From contig OX104130.1 in NCBI GenBank assembly GCA_944470555.2, forward strand, positions 52,981,491 to 53,045,490: DNA of 64,000 nt, given 5' to 3'. Position 1 is the first letter of the stretch. Each line of letters begins with the position of its first letter. This DNA is from Heterobilharzia americana. Taxonomy: Eukaryota > Platyhelminthes > Trematoda > Strigeidida > Schistosomatidae. The notes beneath the pieces were generated by a model. It was not told where the DNA came from. It was given only the letters and a program-made list of their open reading frames with translations, and searched no databases. Of this stretch, positions 11,401 through 26,400 are shown piece by piece. Made by a program: the position numbers and the translations under genes.

Positions 11401-14400
11401 TCCCCAGTACTAACTTCAGCTTGAAGTGATCTAGCAGGTTTTCTACGTCAGTGAATCGGTAGCCTGTCTTGACGAAGTAACTTGTGATTGAATTTCCTTT
11501 GGACTGCACCTTTTCCCTGGCTTTTTATTAGTCTCTTTTATTGATCGATAGGGTAGGCCAATGTTCATAAGCCAGATGACTGTTGAGTGACCTGAACTCC
11601 AAACATCTAGAGAATCTCTGGCTTTTTTATTTTGTCTCTACTCAAAATGCTTTTTTTTCAAAGTTGAGTTCATGTTAGCTGTTGTCTATATGCACTGATA
11701 TAAGATATGTTATGTTGTTACACTTAATCTGAAACTCAAGTTCATGTAGCCGAAGACGAAAATGGTGATAGCTTTAAAGTTGGTGTTATCTGCATAGACA
11801 ATGTAATTAAAATGCTACTTGAATATTTGATTCAGTCAAACGCCCAGTGTATATACTGGTCATTTGGTTCTAATTCTAGTCTGTCAACAAAATTCTTTTG
11901 GTTATCACTAAACTAAATGAAATAATATTGCATTTCACGTTATTCGATATTTTGAGTTGATCAACTGGATGTCTGAGAAGTAAGTTTAATGCTTGTTGGC
12001 ACTCATCAGCAACTTAAACACTATGAAGTAAACGTTAGAAACTTCTAGGTTGCTATTCACTACTTCTATCTGTAGGAATAATGATATATGACTAAAAACG
12101 ACTTTTCAGGGAACACTACATAGTTTGATGCACTCAAATTACAATATTCCAGTAAATCCAAGTGACTTGGATAGGTTTTTTGTAGAATCCAAATTATTTT
12201 ACTTTCTAGAGTTAAAAGTAGTTCAAGTGTTTATTTGCAATCCTTATCACAACACTGAAATTAGGAAATTTAAGCCTCTTGATTTCAAGGAAGTGACTGA
12301 ATTCTAACATCACTTCATCAAAGTCTATAGACACTAGACTTGGTTTCAGTTGGTGGTCATAGTTATGGACTTCTAAAGGCCTCAGATAAGGATTGAAAAG
12401 TTGTTCAATTCTCCTTTATTTATCAACCGTCCTCCTCAAGTTACAATAACCGTATTGCAATAAATGAATTTACTACTGAATAATAAATCCTTAGTCACTG
12501 AAATATTTAAATGCAGTATATGAAATTCATTCAGCAAATTATAAAAAACAATCTAACTTTGATTAGTTAACATACCATTGCAGGGATAAGTCCTTTGTTT
12601 TTATCACTTTCTATAGCTTCCTGTAGATCAATAGAATCAAATACCAATCTCTTTCCAACCTTTTTTGTTTGAATCACATGAAAATTGAGCAAAGCCACAC
12701 GAAATGCACGAGTAACTGAACTATGTGCCTATATATCATTAGAATGTTGGAATTTAAGGGTGAAAAATTGGAAAGTAATATTCAAAACAAAAAAATTTCA
12801 GTGGTTGAAGACTTTCTAAGCAAAAAGTTTTATTAATCTGTTCTGTTTTATTTGAATCTTACTTTCACTCTGTCAAATAGTCTGTGGAGAACGGCCTGAT
12901 TTTTACATGGTTCATATCACTAAATGATAGTAAATATAGAAGTTCGCCTTCAGGACAGATTGTTAAAGGTTTAAGTGAGAGGACTTGATTAGTGATAGTC
13001 AAAGAGAGAGTAGCTGCGAAAATACGCCGATAACCTTGGATGATGGTTGTGGCATATTGTGAAATGAATACAATTTGAAAGTGTTTTGGCTAATAACTGG
13101 TACATAACCGATCTAACATTGTTTAGTCTTGAGTATTGACCGATTTCTGCCCAGCATTTTGCTGTGAGATCAGCAGGCGAGAAAATCCAGCATCATGGTA
13201 CACTTCGATTGTGGTTAGATGATTGCAGGTAATCGACTGCAAGCTCTTCTTCACTTGGTTCTTATGCTTGTGGGCACTCATCACTAAGGTATATGCCCAC
13301 CCTCAAGATAGCTGATGTAGCCTTACAAATTGCAACCTGCACCACCCAGTGTTGCAGTTAGAGTCATTACCAATGACTTATTCGTGTGGCGATCTATCTC
13401 CTGCAGGATTGGGCCAGTTACACTGATTAGCAACTGGAGAGTAGTCGACTTCCTACTGTCTAGTCATGAGGGCTGACCGAAATATATCGATCAGTGTTCA
13501 ACAGATGTGAGTTTCATAGCCTGGTGGTCACATTAAAAAATGATCATCAGAATTCGCTCAGCACTCAGGACTAGATAACATGGATTTGGTTACTCTCCTG
13601 TGGTTATTCGTTGTATTTGATTCAGTCCTACAGAGGGTTGATCATGACCTGAATAGCTCAATGGTAACATCTCTGACCGTGGCACTGGGTGATGCGGGTT
13701 CCAATCTCTCTCATTTCCTTCGAGTTTATAGATACGCTTTATTGAAGAGTGTTAAAAAGTGTGAGATCTGGGTAAAGTAGTGCTTTCCGCCGATCACCTC
13801 CATCCAAGTAACATTTTGAAGGTGCTAACCATTGAATCTCACATTGGTGACTGAATTGTGTCGTTCTAACCGTGAGGTATGAAGATACCGGTATCGGTCT
13901 TGTATGGGGTAGTTGGTGAGTAATATGGAAAACTTTCAACTTAAGACAATCTATCAAGGCTGTTCTGTTTGGTTTTCAGAACGTCTTGTATTGAGATATC
14001 AACCCATGATGGCAACTGTTTTGTTGACACAATGGATACATAAAACAAACGTAAATGTATAAAACAGGAATGGAATTCAAAAAGAGAGCAAGTCAAGGGA
14101 TAGGACGGGTGTTGGTTGATAACAATCGAGGATGATGGCGTTATATCATTAATTTACTGGAGTTGTAAAATATGAGCCGCTGAATTTCGATCCATTCTGT
14201 GAATAGTACCACACTCTGTCTAAGATGTGTAGCTCCTTATCCCGAGTATGCACTGCTGAAAAGTCTTAAACCGAGATGAAACACTTGTTCACTGCTTCTA
14301 AATTTCCACAGATTCATTAGTTGCTCCAGTTTCGTAATCAGAACAATCTACAAAAAATTAAACTTATTCGAAATAATATACTGATTATTTCACACACTTG

Positions 14401-17400
14401 CATTACTCACAGAAATCTAAGAAGCGTGATGAAAAATCTTTTTACCTGGTCTGATGTATACGCTACCAAACGACTAACTAATGATGCATTTTCTTCATCG
14501 TTCCACTGATCAGGATTTGTAGAATTTTTCATATGGCTTCTCATTAATCTGTCTCGTACTCCTAAAGACACTGTTACACAAGCCAAACTTGCACTTAGCT
14601 AAACAAAGAAAAGAGTAACACAAATATATCACATGTTTCAAAATGATTTGCTTACGTTCACCACCAATATCATGTTCTCATAAAACAGTAATGTCAGAAT
14701 TGTTATTATATATGAGTTTCTACTGCATGATAACCCTTCAAACCACAAGGGGCTAGGAGATGCTCTCTGTTTCGCTCTCTCTATATCCAACATCCGGAAC
14801 TTGAGTGTCAACACAAAGTTTTCATGAATTTTACTAATACATGAGGCTTTCGATCATATTTGTAGCGCCCAACATCGGATAAATTCGTCTATGTTCATCA
14901 AAAATCAGAGTCAAAATGAGCTGAAGTTAAATCATTCAGTAATTAACCATTGACAAACCAGTTTCCGAACAGATCTACTGAGGAACTAATATACTAAAAA
15001 GTTAAAGCCATGTTACATCGGACAAGTATATACTTTTTCACATCCCAACCCTATATTCTACTCCATAAGGATATATTTAACACCGTTCAATTATATTCAT
15101 GACAGAAAATTGTTAGATTGCATGGAACAGTAGATAATAGATTATGCATGAAACTATTTTTACTTCAGTATTTTGTATAAGCTGGATAGGTGGGTAGAGA
15201 AGAGCAACAAACTGGAATTTCTCACAATCCTTCATCCGTTTGTATTCAACTTTTCATCGATCTAGTTCTACTCAGGGTAGCACTGCACACAATGATGAGT
15301 ATTGGTTCGACCCAAGTCAAATACATAACATAAACAGCTTTAAGAACTCACTAACTCAGTTATCCTTTTTACCCAAACAACTTTGCTCATCTGAGAATTT
15401 CAACACATGTTTATGATTCAATACCTACCTAACATCCGAATACAATGGTTATGTCTCACAACCGGGATGTAGGACAAAGAGTACTTCTATTCATTCCTCC
15501 TACCATTTAGATGACAATTGGATATTTTATCAGCAACTTAATTAGCTCAAGTTCATAAATACAAAAGAAACCTCTACATTTTACTATAATTTATTCAGAA
15601 ATCAGTTGGTTAGAGTTGATGCAGCTTTCCATGTGACTTAATTGGTCACCACACTCATAGTTTATCTCAGTTGTTGTTCATTTCAATGAAATGTCTGTCT
15701 ATCTTGACCTGCGAACTATGCACTCCTGCTTCATCCACATGAACATAAAATGGAAATCAAGCATCATTACATTTCATTTCTGATATCAAATTATACTAGC
15801 AACTGCTAGCATGGATTCAACTTCGAAAAAAAGTGGAGATTTCGGGCAAAAGGAAAGGAAAGAATATCAGAGGACTTCTAGAAGCATGATATTCAGGTCA
15901 ACCAACAATCTTCAGGCCTGTAGGATAAGCCATCAAACCACTCACATATAAATGCTGATAGGTCATTTCACACTGGAGTTAGTACTGGTGACGCCGTCTA
16001 GGAAGATAACTCAAACATTCAGCTCAGATGGTACACGAACATCTAGGTCATCCATGTGGGTCCCAAACGTCCTACGTCACTTAAACTATACACTTGTAAA
16101 TCTAATAATCTTTCGCTTTTGTGAAATAAGAGCGGATACTTGTAGCACAGAAGTATGAATATTCATTTCGAAGTATTCCCACATCTAATGGTGTTGAGAG
16201 AAGTGTTATCAATGTCGTTCTAGTCACTACCTTCAATATGATCTAGAATTCGGTAGTCAGACTGGTTTTCGCACGAGTTATCAAGGGAATCTACTCTACT
16301 TAGCCCAATGTTTGTTATGTTTATCCACCCTGTTACAGTCAACCCTCCCTTATTTTCATCACTAATTAGGAACAGTTGTGCAAGCCTTTGTATTCAGTCG
16401 AGCGTAACAGGATGTGGTCATACACCATCTGAACACTTTTTACAGAATTGAGAGACAAGAAATTGTGAGAATGGTTATGACAAGGTATGCGCTAAAACGC
16501 TCACGGCATTGCACGATGAAAGAAACAGAATACAGATGGGCAATAAATACTATGCATGCATATACTTATTAACATTCAATTCCGTAGTGAAAACAAGATG
16601 ACACTCATGAGTTTATCATGTGCGTTTTGACACAGGTTGATCGTACGTCTCATGGCTAATCAAATGTTGATGAGATTATCTTAATTTAATGAACTTATTG
16701 AGGCTGAATATCTGTTTCTTAACCTCAGAGAGGAGTCTGCAGCTTTTATGACTTGAGTTTATTCTCAGCATCTCCATGTATACTTGTCTAGATAATTTTA
16801 CAATCTAGTTAATACCAGTGTTGTACTGACCTACTCATTGGTGGTAGAACTCATATGGCTCAAAACTACAAATTAGTATCTTTTTTACTTTATGGACTAT
16901 AATTGGGTGTTTCAAGATATCCTGCTCCCGCAAATTACCTACTCACCAACTTTTGATAGATTAGAATGAATAAATGTTTGATCTGATTGAAAATTGTAAG
17001 CTGTAGCTTAACTCAGTGATGAAATTAGCCTCAAAATATACCTTCCATCTGGATCCTATGTTTAGTTCATTCACTGATAATTTTGCCCTTGTTGCCATTC
17101 CAAATCCAGCTGGTGCAGAAGTAGGCTGTTAATGCAAATATTCCCGTCACAAATAAGTTAGATGTTCATGTAACCTTCGACTTCAGTCAGTCAATGCATT
17201 TCTTATAACACGAGATTTTGTGAGTTCAGCGGTACGCCACTTTTCACTGCCAATCTTACGCTAAGTATACTGGATCGGGCTCATTTTTAGTGGATCTGGT
17301 AACCATATTGTCAAACCTTTGCATTCTTGGGCAATTCTGGTAGTTCGGGTATGTATTTTAACCAGTCATATTACTGTCACCAGATTACAAGCAACCGGTC

Positions 17401-20400
17401 AGTTTCTCATGCAAACACTGGCTGAACAGAGGTGACAGTTGATTCTCAATCAACAGAAAGTAACCTCGATGGTTAAACTCCATGCATACTGAAGATGTGG
17501 ATAGTGGTCAGCGCTGATAGGTATGACCTGTCAATACCCAATTTTTGTCGTCTATTAGTTAACATCGTTCAAATATATTAGAATCAAGCTGATTTGCTTC
17601 ACTGTCAGTTGAGTCTGTGAGATTTGCAAGTGACCAACCAGAGTGGTGATACTTTAAACAGTATGAGTCTTGAGGTATCTCATTTGTCAGCTTCATCACA
17701 AAAAGAAGGAAACAGTTTCCGGTTGCTTAAATCACATTTACCAATTAGCTAACAGGTACCTCTGATTATTGACAGTGGTTGATAATGAAACGTGTTATTC
17801 AGTGGATTTAATTAGCCTATGTTGTGTTTAAACAATGCATGTGACGGGGGAAAATCAAAAGTATACCAGAGATCTGAAGAACTTACCTCGATAACTCCAC
17901 CACCTTTATGCAAAGGGTCATTCACACTACAGGCTGATAGAAATTTATCAGGCAATCCAAATGCATGAACCAACCAATCCAAAGTGATTACCTCCATTTC
18001 TGTACAAGCAGGACAAGAAATCTGAAAATCGAAGAGAAAACAGTCCCATTTGGATACGACCAAGCAATTCGGTAAACTAGGAAACGTTTATCAGCTTGAC
18101 TAAATAATAATGTTGAAGTATTGATTAGTTCTATCCGATTTCGTAGTGGTGACTGGCAGCGAAATTCGCTATTTTGACTTTTAGTTGGACTGCAAAAGTG
18201 AAGGAAACTACAAAATGTGTGTACCACCGAGGAATCTCGAACAGTTATTATGCTGAAGGAGGTCACTGGAATCCATAATGTATTCTGTGGTTATATATCA
18301 CTGATTACATCTAATCAAGGATCCCTTTTTTCCATCTAGTTTAGAGGAATAACCAGCATGGGATGAACTTCCGATACCCCAAGATTTCCGCGGCACTTCT
18401 TCAATTGAAGTCACTCCGTGATGAAACCTTTATTGGGATCAATCACTTTTTCTTAACACACCGAAGAATGTAATAACCACCTATTATTTATCACTAAGTT
18501 ATTTCTACATAGGTGTCCCAAAGTTCTAATGGGAAGTTGTGAAATCTGAAGTAAATTAAACAGTTGGCCATTCAGTTTGAAGGACTGTGCCAAGTGACTG
18601 GTTTCTAGGCTATTTTCATCACGGACTGTTATCAGTTGGAGAAGCAGTGAAGACCTGGAAGCACTGGACAGCTGTTTTCTTAGACTATGTGATTTCTTAA
18701 CAACGCAAATCTGCCAGCCTGTCAAGGATAACACTCAACACCATCAGATCTCGTGGAGTGAAGATGATTATTTGCCAACAACACTTACTGGATGAAGATA
18801 ATGTCATGTTACAGGCTAAAAGAAGTTGGAAGATATAGACCATAAGATTCTAATTTTGTGGTTGAATATCAGTATGCTTGCTGTCAGATCTCAAAGTTAT
18901 GGATATTATTCCATACGTTTACACTCGAATAATCACAACTAAGGATGAAATATTCGTCCAGTGATCAATGACTTTAAGTGAGTCATCTTATATTTTCATT
19001 TTGTGATGAAAAGCACTTCAAATTAATCCGCTTCTCATGAATCATACAAATTAAACAAGAATATATTACAATGCGAGTTAAACAGCATAGAAGAGAACGT
19101 AAACAGCTAAGTGATGAGATTCTGGATATGGAAAACTTCATCGTATGTCTTTATCCTCACCATTCACTGATATATGTGAATAACTATGTTGGTTGCCTTT
19201 GAGATATTTTCAGTAACATTTCTAAATCATTCTGACAATGACAACCAACTTCTGTCTCCTATATCATTTCAAAGGTACCTTCTGCTGAAGTAGGTTCTTT
19301 TGGTGAATGTTCCCAGTGTCATTATCACTGGATCTTCAATTTCATATGAAATCTCCATGGCTGCTGCAAGCAGTAACGATTTGATTATTACAGTAAAAGT
19401 GTACTGTGTTTACACTCGTTATAAATACGGCTGTACACAATCAGCTGATGATACACTAAGAAAGATGAGAGTTTTCTCTTGAGAATTTCTTCTTAAATAG
19501 CACCTATTGAAGGACTGACGAAAATCAGAGAGTATCAAACAGTGTCATCTCATAACACTTAACTTCGCTACTATATGCATGCAGCCTTTCCTTCCTTGAA
19601 TACAACTGACTAACTGAAATTTGAAAAAGGAAATCTTACTTAACTATACTATGGCGTCATTTGTGTAACACATCGACAACAGTGGGGTTTCATGACATAT
19701 GTGGTCCTCAAAAATGAGAGAGAAATTGTTCATGAAGACAGAATGTGTTAATTCATCTCATTTTCTATTTTCATGTTACTCCTGTATCATTTTCATGCTT
19801 TCACCTTTAACTACTTCATGTTAGTGAGTAGTGTAAACGTATTCTTGTGCAATGTGACTTCATCTACAGCCTTCATGCTTCTCTTCTATTATAATCATAG
19901 CTTACTTATCATTGTAAAACTCCAGGATATTGGCATCCTTTCCACTTCATGGTTCTATTCCATTCCATTCAGTTATCTCTTAGATGCTGCACTTTCTCAT
20001 CAGAACGGCTTTGTATAAATGAGTATAGATTAATTTTGCTAAGGGACCACCAAAAAATTAACACTCATCAGAACCACTTGAACTGTGTGAATCAATTTAC
20101 TGGAAGTTGAGGACAGTTTCAAGAAAAATCACCTCATTTGAGCCAAGTGACAGTTCTTCAAAAGTCACAGGATTTGTGCAACGAATGAGATTTAAAGAAA
20201 TAACATGCTGTCAAAATGTTAATTATCCCATCTGATGTATAATCATTTATCACGTATATATAAATGCGTGAAGTTAGTGATAATAATGTTACATTGAAGG
20301 CCAATGACATGTCGAGTTATATTCCGACTACTCCTCGTCAATGTATAGGGCTATAGAAGAACTCATATATCATCAATAACATCTACAAGATCTCTCAGTA

Positions 20401-23400
20401 TAATTTTTAGGGGATAGTCAGAAAGTCTAGTTGTATCCTGTCATTATATTCGTCTAGCAACATTCTCCACCTTCTTAATAGTTATCGACTCATTGTGACA
20501 CTAAACGGTAATCACATAACTTTATCTTAGCTTGCTTAGAGGGTGAAGCATAATGCCACTGAGGACAATCAGTTCGCAAATGTTTCGCTTATTGTACGGT
20601 TCAGGTTGAAATTTCGAATAGCTGAGTAGTTTTTCAACAAACCAACTGTGGTGTCAACGGGGTTTCCATCGGAAAGTACCTGGGAGTCAAGATCACAAGG
20701 CGTGATATCTGATATAAAAGTGTCATGAAGCATCGAAGTATACTAGTGAAAATTGTGAGTAGTGAGAAACTTCTCAGGTCGATCTGTAAATTTCACGGCC
20801 CTGATCAGAGTGATCCTAAGACTGGATAGCTGTTTCACTCATTTGAAGCCAAACTCATCAGTGGTGTACCCGAAGAAATTCATATCATACGGAAGGACCA
20901 CTTCAGATAACCCAAATCCCATTGTTCAGTAGAATAGTTCGCTAATTCTTAACACGTGTGTCAGATATCACACCTCATTTTCTTGGCTGTAGGGTCGTTT
21001 CCAACAAAAACCCTATTGGCGTTTGGGTAGTTAAAAAGGTACTCAGCTTTGAGAAATGTCAATATGTGAACCATGCGCTCCGGAAAACGTTTAGAAGTTG
21101 ATCATCATTTCTTAGGTATACCGGTCGATGCATGCAAATTAGCTAGCCGGATTCAGATAATCTGATTTAATTTGGCTGTATGGGCTAAATTTTTCCGAGT
21201 ACACTGCTGATCAACCAGGCTTCAAAAGAGCAAAATGGAGGTCCGATGTTGAAATCGCTCTCATCTGGCTGGCGAAATCTACAGACAAACCTAAGTGATT
21301 TCTGACTACCCAATTTGCTTAATAGTATAGTTCGTAAGAATACTAAGTATGGAACAAAGGAGTGGTGATAAATAAATCAGGTTTTCTATATTTCTCTCCC
21401 TTCAAACGATGTAAACGACAGTAACACTGTTATATCCTTCAATTTCATGTCAACAGTAGGAAATGGAATTGACTGGTATTTCGAACATCATAGACTCAGA
21501 CTATCATGATTGACAACTGTTGATGCATTTTCGAATTTAGCAGCTACTCGTGAAATGCTGGTTAGTTTTATCAAAGAATTTAAGCTAAAAAAAATTAGTT
21601 CTAGGCAATTTAAACTTTGTTCTTGTCAGTGACCGTATTTCAAGCTTCTCCTACTTCGTGCATTTAGTTCAGTAAAACTAATTAACGGTCATTCCATTTA
21701 TTGTTGATCAGAAAAGGTCAATCCTGCTTCAGACTTCCTTATGGGTTTATTCGCTAAGTCATTCGATTTCATTAACCAAACGGTGAGATTGTTAATTTCT
21801 TAAAAAAGATGAGAAAGTATTTATTTTGTTGAAAGAATAAACTTACTTTCGAAAAGGTGTGAGAACACAATATGTTAAATGGTTGGAACCGAATGTCAAT
21901 AAGCTCGTGAACTTACTACTGTTATTTGTGATGCAGATTTAATTCTCAAAAGCAGAATCAGAAACTTTGATGTGATACATAACTTTCTATCAGGTTGGCT
22001 TAAGCCACTCAACACTGAACAAAATTTATCACTACAAGGAGTTCCTCAGCTTGCTTCCCACGTGTAAAACTTCCTTACAGACTTAGGTCAGTATTGAGGG
22101 TTAGAAAATATGCTATCCGTTACCCTCCAGAGAATAACCGAGAATACATTATATTTATTTATCACTCCCTCAGTTCTTAACTGTCTGACATGATAGTCAG
22201 AAGTTCAGTCTGACTGTCTATCTCGTCATGGTTTTGTTAACACAGAATCAACTATTTGCTGTAGAAAAAGAGGCAGCGAAGACAAGACTTCTTTCAGGTG
22301 AACGTAGAGAAGACAGAGGTGATGATGATACCCAACCAACACCACCACCACCAACAACAACAAGCTCCAATCACCATCAACGGGAGAAACTTAAAGGAAG
22401 CAGCCTCTTGCACCTAGCTACCTAGACAGCATCGTTTCAACTACAAGCGGCGACACACATGAGGATGTTAAAGTCAGGATCAGAAAAGCAAAACAGGAGT
22501 TCATAAACCTGAAACCAGTGTATAGATGTACTGCACTCAGCATAGAATGTGAACAAGATCCGGATTTTCAACATTAATATCAGTCAAGTCAGTGCTTCTA
22601 TATGGTTTGGAGACTTGGTGCGCCATGAAAAACATTTCCAACAAACTAAAGATATTCATCAACAACTGTCTGCACTCGTTACTGATGCTCAGATGGCCAG
22701 GAAGAATAATCAACAAGAAACTCTGCGAACGAACCAACCAGGAACCTATCACTCAACAAATATGCACTGGAAGGAAGTGGAGATGGATTGGGCATACACT
22801 GAGAAGGCCGACTGGGGACATCACGAGCCGGGCCAGACTGTCGAGTGGAATCGAAATGGGAAACGACAAGTTGGGCGTCCGAGGTGAGGGTGACAAGGAG
22901 GAGATGGTGCGAGGAGGAAATGAGAGCTTGTGGGCTGTTGTGGGGCCAGGTTTTGAAGACTGTAGAGAAGAGAGTGTAATAGGGGCGTGTTACTGAAGCC
23001 CTATTTTCCACTAGGAACTCAAGGGACAAATAATAATAATAATATATAAATACTGTTTTGTCCTGTATCTTTTGTACATAACCATGATATTTTTTTCTTT
23101 ACAGTGAATTCAGTCATAATTTACTTGGCGATGCGCTGGCAGTGGAATCCAGGACTTGTCAGTTAGATGTACTTGGACCCTAGTGAATTATGGTATTCCC
23201 ACCTAGACTCAGTACCAACACCCACCTCTCTGAATGCCAAAGCTTTATCAGATGAGTTACTGAGACACAAAGATACCTTCTGTGCAATGGATATTAGTTA
23301 CTATTATTATTTTACTTTGCGATAGGTAGATGTTTCTAGTCCAAATGGGAACACAATCATCCACTTAGGTGCAGGTGGATCCAGCTGATGAGTCCGAAAC

Positions 23401-26400
23401 AGGAAGAAACATACGTCTTTGGTAGCCACTACCAACTAAATCATAACATTGTTGAGACATCCGCATAGGAGACCATATACCAATAGAGGTCATTCAGTTT
23501 GATCCAGCATAGCAACGAGAAATTACAAGTATCAGTCAGTTGAACAATAGATCTATTTGTTTAAATTAAGTTCATTTGTCAACATTTAAGTGTCACTAAT
23601 TTGTCTTAAAGAATATCTGGAGAATACAGCTCCTCCTTGCTTATAACTGATGAAATCAAATTACTCACTGAATAGGAAGACGAAATGATGGTGATGAGCA
23701 GTTTTTAGTCCGTGTACAACATTGAGAACAGTATAAAGATTGATATGAAATTATCGACTGAAGAATTAGATTTCAAACCAGACAATGAATGGTAGTGCAC
23801 TAACCATTAGACCAGATAGTCATAGGATCACTCTCACATACAACTCTAAGAAATAATTGTTGATAATTGTCCAAACTCTCTAGGTTTCAATGATTCTCTA
23901 ACTAAAGTCAAACTATGATGAACACTGTGCTATTCTATGCATTAAATACTTTGCAAGAGAACATCATGAAAAAAAACACACGTGAAATAACAAATTTATT
24001 TAAGTTTCTTACTGTATATAAATAAACATACCCATGAAAATCCCATGCATGCAATACTTGCACTGAATAAATCTCCTAACATTGAGGCATATGATGAAGC
24101 TGTTGGATAATATGCATGAAAATCTGGATGTTGCCAGTGGGTAACCTGAATGTTTAGACAAGTTGAATATTGACAATAAAAGTAATCTTATATATGCGTA
24201 ATTCATAATACATGCAGATATTCGGAGACCACTAACGGAACGTTTTACACTAAGATTATGGACATTTCATCATTTATCAACAAATTGTACAACTTCCTTT
24301 GCATAAGGTAAACAATTATCCTTGTATACTGTTAAATTTCAGTCCCATTTGTTATATAAGTATTACATATTATTACCTGAAGAGTGGAGAAAGTATTAAC
24401 TTGCTTCTCAATGACTGTTAGTGAGCTGTTTTAATGATCATTTCAAAAGAAAAGTAGGTTTTCCGAGTTGGTATTCATCGTGGACTGATAACACTTGGAG
24501 GAACATTGGAAATCTGGGAACACTTGACAGCCGTTTCGTCCTAGGTAGGGACTCCTCAGCAGTGTGCACCCACGACCCCGTTAGGAGTCGAACCCGTGAG
24601 GTTCAGACCAGCATGTTACTGTTCAGCCACTAGGTCGGGATCCAGTGGTTCCAAATCCTCACAAACCCCAAATTCAGTTAAACTAGTGCTCATTGGTGAC
24701 TAGCTTCAAGAGGTGAGTCCCGAAGTTCCAGTGAGAAGTCCTGACCAATGGGGCAAACCTGGTGGCCGTGAGGACAATTACTCAAAGATGACATTAGGTA
24801 GTGATAGCGCTATGCCGTGAACTGTAAGAAGTTGGAAATATGGACCACTGGATTCCAACCCAGTGGCTTAATGGGAAAATGGTGGCCACGGAACCTGAAG
24901 GTCTTGGCTGCGGTCACTGGCCGTGTGGGGTAATGGGTGCGCACTGCTGAGGAATCCCGTAGTAAGATGGAGCAGATGTCCAGTACTCCCAGGTTCCGAA
25001 TGTTTTTCCAACTGACGTCAGCCCAAGATGAATACCAACTTGAAAAATCTCTAAATCCCCACAAACCCTTAAATTCAAAATAAGTTTTACTATCCATTTC
25101 ACAGTGTGAATAAATATCATACAATCATTCAAAATACTTTTCATTCAAATATACAGTCAGGTGCAATAAATTAAAACTAGCGATTGTGAAGCTTTGCATA
25201 CAGTTGTGAGAAGTCATTTTTGGTTTACTGACATTACTATTAGCCTTACTTGATAACCGAATGTGAGAAAGACGTCAGAATTATTTCGTCCCAGTCACAT
25301 GATCTGAAACATATTATTATTCATTATTTGTCCCTTGAGTTCCTAGTGGAAAATAGGGCTTCAGTAACACGCCCCTATTACACTCTCTTCTCTACAGTCT
25401 TCAAAACCTGGCCCCACAACAGCCCACAAGCTCTCATTTCCTCCTCGCACCATCTCCTCCTTGTCACCCTCACCTCGGACGCCCAACTTGTCGTTTCCCA
25501 TTTCGATTCCACTCGACAGTCTGGCCCGGCTCGTGATGTCCCCAGTCGGCCTTCTCAGTGTATGCCCAATCCATCTCCACTTCCTTCCAGTGCATATTTG
25601 TTGAGTGATAGGTTCCTGGTTGGTTCGTTCGCAGAGTTTCTTGTTGATTATTCTTCCTGGCCATCTGAGCATCAGTAACGAGTGCAGACAGTTGTTGATG
25701 AATATCTTTAGTTTGTTGGAAATGTTTTTCATGGCGCACCAAGTCTCCAAACCATATAGAAGCACTGACTTGACTGATATTAATGTTGAAAATCCGGATC
25801 TTGTTCACATTCTATGCTGAGTGCAGTACATCTATACACTGGTTTCAGGTTTATGAACTCCTGTTTTGCTTTTCTGATCCTGACTTTAACATCCTCATGT
25901 GTGTCGCCGCTTGTAGTTGAAACGATGCTGTCTAGGTAGCTAGGTGCAAGAGGCTGCTTCCTTTAAGTTTCTCCCGTTGATGGTGATTGGAGCTTGTTGT
26001 TGTTGGTGGTGGTGGTGTTGGTTGGGTATCATCATCACCTCTGTCTTCTCTACGTTCACCTGAAGGAGGTCTCGTCTTCACTGTCTCACATCGTCTCCTC
26101 TACCGACTTGTTAGTTTTTGCCTGTAGATCTTCGACTTTGTGCGACACTAGACATTAGACATAAATCATCGGTGAAATCCAAATCTTTCAGGTCTTTTCA
26201 TCGGTCAAACAGCGTATGCTCATCTTCTCGCTCCTCACGGTTTGTTGCATGATCCGGTCCAGTCAACCACAATCGGGAATATTATGCGTGATAGTAGACA
26301 GCCTTGTTTTGCTCCTGTCTCCAGTTCAAAGGCGTCGCTGAGCTTTCCAGTGTGAATCAGTTGGCATGTGGCGTTATCGTATGGATGTTGAATGAGGTTG

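Larger units (their letters stand above)
8729..12575. other. gene B intron 5
   Basis: 3.8 kb holding a SINE head (9236-9300), an RTE 3' fragment (9400-9780), a hammerhead SINE (10590-10760) and a second decayed one (11200-11330). Nothing else was recognised. Confidence 0.7.
18022..24031. other. gene B intron 2
   Basis: 6 kb. Contains a repeat remnant (18600-18710), a possible decayed reverse transcriptase (21480-22130), the plus-strand RTE fragment (22265-23045) and hammerhead remnants (23128-23185, 23377-23420). 18750-21450 shows nothing recognisable. Confidence 0.6.

Noticed and set aside
22592..25765. Two identical 134-codon frames as a duplicated gene
   Set aside because: Both are the RTE C-terminal region in inverted copies, not host genes.
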